Part shown: positions 61,657 to 64,000 of the stretch, one piece after another
Layout of the letters: each line of letters starts with the position of its first letter
Numbering within the stretch: position 1 is the stretch's first letter
Assembly: GCA_965226245.1 (NCBI GenBank)
Contig: CBDDCL010000015.1
Span: 3,348,001 to 3,412,000 of the forward strand
Direction of reading: 5' to 3'
Length of the DNA stretch: 64,000 nucleotides
Source of the DNA: CBDCYS01 sp965226245
Lineage (GTDB): Bacteria > Acidobacteriota > Terriglobia > Bryobacterales > UBA6623
Notes under the pieces: model-generated
Told to the model about the DNA's origin: nothing
Seen by the model: the letters and a program-made list of their open reading frames with translations, nothing else
Databases searched by the model: none
Made by a program: the position numbers and the translations under genes

Positions 61657-61718
61657 TGGACTTGCCCCCAAAAGTGAGACAACCAGTTTAGACTCAAAAT
61701 CCATTGAACGGAGGATGA

Positions 61719-62084
61719 GTGGTGAGTTTGTCTCGACGGAAATTCACACAAGAATTCAAGTTGTCGGCGGTGGAACGGCTGCAGCAGGGCGCCTCGGCGG
61801 CCGAGGTCAGCCGGGTCTTTGAGATCAATCCCAACCTGCTGCAGCGCTGGCGGAGGGAGTTTCGCCAAGGTCCCGGCAACGCCTTCCCCGGTGAAGGCAA
61901 ACGCCGCTGGGAAGAAACGCGCACGGCGGAGCTGGAGCGCAAGGTCGGCCGCCAGGCCATGGAGATCGATTTTTTAAAGCGGTGCTTGCAGCGCATCGAA
62001 CAACAGCGGAAGCTGCAGGCCTCGACTGGAAAACCGCTGTCGGCCACCAGATCCGGCAACAAGTTCAGGAGCCGCCGCCGATGA
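61719..62084 (+). CDS. IS3-family transposase OrfA
   Basis: 121 residues from GTG 61719 (a second GTG follows directly) behind ggagga. The helix-turn-helix (KFTQEFKLSAVERLQQGASA, AEVSRVFEINPNLLQRWRRE) and a leucine-zipper-like tail (AELERKVGRQAMEIDFLKRC) are typical of OrfA, which binds the IS ends. Its stop overlaps the ATG at 62081. Confidence 0.88.
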   Translation: MVSLSRRKFTQEFKLSAVERLQQGASAAEVSRVFEINPNLLQRWRREFRQGPGNAFPGEGKRRWEETRTAELERKVGRQAMEIDFLKRCLQRIEQQRKLQASTGKPLSATRSGNKFRSRRR

Positions 62085-62095
62085 GCGTCTAGCGG

Positions 62096-62932
62096 ATGTG
62101 TCAGCTGGCGGAGCTGCCGCGCGCCAGCTTCTACCGCTGGCAGCCTGACAAGCAAGGACCCGATGCGGACCTGGAACTGCGTGACACCATCCAGCGCATC
62201 GCGCTGGAGTTCTCCAGCTACGGGCGGCCACGCATCACCGCCGAGTTGCGGCGCCGCGGCTGGGTGATCAATCCCAAGAAGGTGCAGCGCATTCTGCGGG
62301 AGGACAACCTGCTGTGTTTGCGGCGGCGGAAATTCGTGCTGACCACCGACTCGCGTCACGGGTTGACCGTCTATCCCAATCTGGCCCGTGAGATCGTCCT
62401 GAGCGGTTTGGACCAGCTCTGGGTGACTGATATCACCTATATCCGGCTGGCCTGGGAGTTCGTTTACCTGGCGGTGATTCTAGATGCTTACTCGCGGCGG
62501 GTGGTCGGCTGGGCGCTGGAGGACACGCTGGAAGGGAAGCTGACGATCGCCGCGTTACGGATGGCACTCAATCAGCGGCGGCCGGGTGCGGGGCTGGCGC
62601 ATCACTCCGACCGCGGGGTGCAGTATGCCGCCAACGATTACGTCGATTTATTGCAGCAGCACGAAATCGCCATCAGCATGAGCCGCAAAGCCAATCCCTA
62701 CGACAATGCCAAAGCGGAGTCTTTCATGAAGACGCTGAAGTACGAGGAGGTCTACCGCTCGGAGTACCGCGACCTGGCCGAAGCGCGCGCATCGATCGGA
62801 CGCTTTCTCGAGAAGGTGTACAACGAGAAGCGCTTGCATTCAGCGCTGGGCTATTGTCCGCCGGCGGAGTTCGAGCAGAAGCTGGGAGCGCCGCCAGCGG
62901 ATTCGGCGGCAGTGGCGGAAGGAGTTTTCTGA
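62096..62932 (+). CDS. IS3-family transposase OrfB (integrase core)
   Basis: 278 residues with ASFYRW (HTH_21-like start), Asp in LWVTDITYIRLAWEFVYLAV, Asp in LAHHSDRGVQYAANDYVDLL and Glu in YDNAKAESFMKTLKYEEVY: a complete DDE triad. The expected start is ATG 62081, overlapping the orfA stop as ATGA, but codon 4 is TAG (62090-62092), giving MSV-stop-R-MCQL. Translation may restart at ATG 62096, used here. The amber codon probably replaced a CAG or CGG and may reduce activity. Confidence 0.88.
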   Translation: MCQLAELPRASFYRWQPDKQGPDADLELRDTIQRIALEFSSYGRPRITAELRRRGWVINPKKVQRILREDNLLCLRRRKFVLTTDSRHGLTVYPNLAREIVLSGLDQLWVTDITYIRLAWEFVYLAVILDAYSRRVVGWALEDTLEGKLTIAALRMALNQRRPGAGLAHHSDRGVQYAANDYVDLLQQHEIAISMSRKANPYDNAKAESFMKTLKYEEVYRSEYRDLAEARASIGRFLEKVYNEKRLHSALGYCPPAEFEQKLGAPPADSAAVAEGVF

Positions 62933-63335
62933 GGCATGGGGAAATCTTTCGATCCGATAGGGGTGGCTGGGGGGATGCGGGACGCAAAGCTGTGCAACTC
63001 TACGCCCGACCCCATCGTCTCGATGAGTTTCCAGCTGGTTATTCCTTGGCGGGTTGCTCTCCAGCAGAGCCCGCCGCCGCTTCACCAGCCGAGAACCATT
63101 ATGCACGAAAGGGCCGCCGCTGGCCATCAAAAACCAGCGAACGGTCAACAGTGTCTAAACTATTTGTCTCACCCCAGGGGGCAAGCCCAAACCACCGATC
63201 TCCCTGACAGTTACGGATGCGCCGCTAAGCGTTTCGCGGTGAGGATTATCGAAAACAAGGTGATCCCCACGGGCTGCCCGAATAGGAAACCCGCGCTAGG
63301 CCAGGCTGTTGAGACACCGGCGCGGAAGCTGCTTT
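62933..63335. other. Non-coding tail of the IS3 element and flank
   Basis: After orfB come ~250 bp of IS DNA up to 63189 with no convincing gene, then ~145 bp of host DNA. Nothing else recognised. Confidence 0.5.
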
Positions 63336-63437
63336 CTAGCTGGAAGACCGAGCCCGGCTGCGCCGCCGCAACATGATAAGAGCGATCAGTGCCACGCCCA
63401 GAACGCCACAGATAAGTCGAACGATTTCTTGATCCAT
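63336..63437 (-). CDS. Small single-helix membrane protein, 33 residues
   Basis: On the minus strand a strong ribosome site (aaggagatatctgt) precedes ATG 63437. The product is MDQEIVRLICGVLGVALIAL followed by IMLRRRSRARSSS and a stop at 63336. It has an acidic N-terminus, a ~17-residue hydrophobic helix and an Arg-rich tail, as in small membrane proteins with an outside-in orientation. The ribosome site and clean topology argue that it is real. No homologue is recognised. Confidence 0.5.
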   Translation of the reverse strand: MDQEIVRLICGVLGVALIALIMLRRRSRARSSS

Positions 63438-63680
63438 ACAGATATCTCCTTAGCTCCTGCCAGTATCTTACGCCATCGCCGGCATTGCAGGCAATAGATC
63501 GACAGTACCGCTTACGGCTAGGGTAGAGCGCTTATAGAGGCGGCATCGATTCTGCCAGGGGCCTGTTTTTCACTCCCGATAATATTTTTTTCGCAACTTG
63601 ACCGTCGTTTTGACTTGCTGGAACCAGCTAGTCCTGCAATTTGTCTAGTGCCCACCTCGGATCGATCCCGTGACGATCCG

Positions 63681-64000
63681 TCAATGTATCCAGTACCTTG
63701 TGATCCATCCAAGTACTAGGCCGCAAAAGCCGCCGACCACCGGAAACGCCAAAAACGCGGACACGGCACGCTTCCAGAGTGCCAGGCGAGTCGGCCGAAA
63801 TGTGACAAGGCCTTGGACGCAGACGATCAGAACAAAGCTTGCGCACCCTCCGATGCCATCCACCAGGCAGAAGGGGCAGTGCGGAGGGCGGGAGTTGTGG
63901 ACATTGCACGAATCAGCCGCCCCATTCCACCAAGAACGGCACCCGCAGTCGAATAAAAGGTCACAGCCATTGATAAAAAGCACGGACGTGACCCCGGCTG
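63681..64000 (-). CDS. Membrane protein with Cys-rich N-terminal part, 5' end outside window
   Basis: The frame stays open to base 64000, so the true start may lie beyond the edge; a GTG at 63983 is the first in-window option. The visible part begins SVLFINGCDLLFDCGCRSWW and has HNSRPPHCPFC, then two hydrophobic segments (ASFVLIVCVQGLVTF and AFLAFPVVGGFCGLVLGWIT). The CxxC in HCPFC suggests metal or redox binding. I do not recognise the family. Confidence 0.5.
   Translation of the reverse strand, partial: AGVTSVLFINGCDLLFDCGCRSWWNGAADSCNVHNSRPPHCPFCLVDGIGGCASFVLIVCVQGLVTFRPTRLALWKRAVSAFLAFPVVGGFCGLVLGWITRYWIH

Larger units (their letters stand above)
61657..63189 (+). mobile_element. IS3-family element with orfA and orfB
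   Basis: Left end tggacttgcccccaaaagtg(agacaa...) at 61657 and, reversed, right end tgggcttgccccctggggtg(agacaa...) ending at 63189 are imperfect inverted repeats of ~38 bp that share tgagacaa and agtttagac. A clear 3-bp duplication was not seen. About 250 bp of non-coding DNA separates orfB from the right end. Confidence 0.8.

Noticed and set aside
62936..63376. 146-codon plus frame after IS3 orfB
   Set aside because: It crosses the right IS end into flanking DNA and has no recognisable domain.
1..64000. tRNA or rRNA genes
   Set aside because: No T-loop with acceptor stem or rRNA core motif was found by eye; a tRNAscan/Infernal run would be decisive.

Overview
The window looks like a chromosomal segment of a GC-rich Acidobacteriota bacterium, most likely near Solibacter/Bryobacterales. 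This is an inference from gene content: an FG-GAP/ASPIC-UnbV protein at the left edge, a DUF1549 (planctomycete-type cytochrome) remnant, a piece of the Solibacter-type TIGR03437 C-terminal domain, a winged-helix/TolB-like/TPR regulator, and many dispersed short hairpin repeats between genes. No rRNA, tRNA or CRISPR array was seen.

Left part (1-23.1 kb), mostly intact genes: FG-GAP protein; rhomboid protease; TonB-like protein; a three-gene operon of lipoprotein, FtsX/MacB-type permease and LolD-type ATPase; an orphan Flp pilin; an HpcH/HpaI aldolase; a GT87-type membrane glycosyltransferase; TctB and TctA of a tripartite tricarboxylate transporter, without TctC; the winged-helix/TPR regulator; and, divergent from it, a block of YHS protein, DUF4383-like membrane protein, NTF2-like protein and MDR oxidoreductase. 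After 1.6 kb of gene-free, repeat-rich DNA come a Dabb protein, a collapsed aldolase gene, a 2-hydroxyacid dehydrogenase and an M19 dipeptidase.

Middle part (23.5-37.3 kb), a graveyard of mobile elements: fragments or copies of IS1634, IS630, IS110, IS21, IS256, IS1595, ISNCY/IS481-like and a second IS630. Between them lie broken host or accessory genes: a UPF0489 (arginase-fold) gene, two sulfotransferases, a DNA methyltransferase tail, a Ski2-like helicase without its first RecA domain, and a ParA N-terminus. The IS1595 element sits in a sulfotransferase gene with a readable 8-bp target duplication.

Right part (37.6-64 kb): a cobalamin salvage and uptake cluster (cobC, truncated cobS, cobU, BtuC/BtuD/BtuF-type transporter); directly upstream on the same strand, a two-gene Septu-like defence module (AAA ATPase and HNH nuclease with an ATGA overlap); gamma-carbonic anhydrase and aspS; a MetX-like hydrolase; a secreted TIM-barrel-like protein; an S9 peptidase; a GT2-GT4 fusion; a second, amber-mutated IS630 copy between a ribbon-helix-helix fragment and a TIGR03437 fragment; a histidine kinase with two response regulators; a PLP-dependent trans-sulfuration-type enzyme; an IS3 element; a 33-residue membrane protein; and a membrane protein cut by the right edge.

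The best candidate for an exciting system is the Septu-like pair at 42.16-44.27 kb. The helicase/methyltransferase remnants about 12 kb away suggest that the area has served repeatedly as an accessory or defence island.
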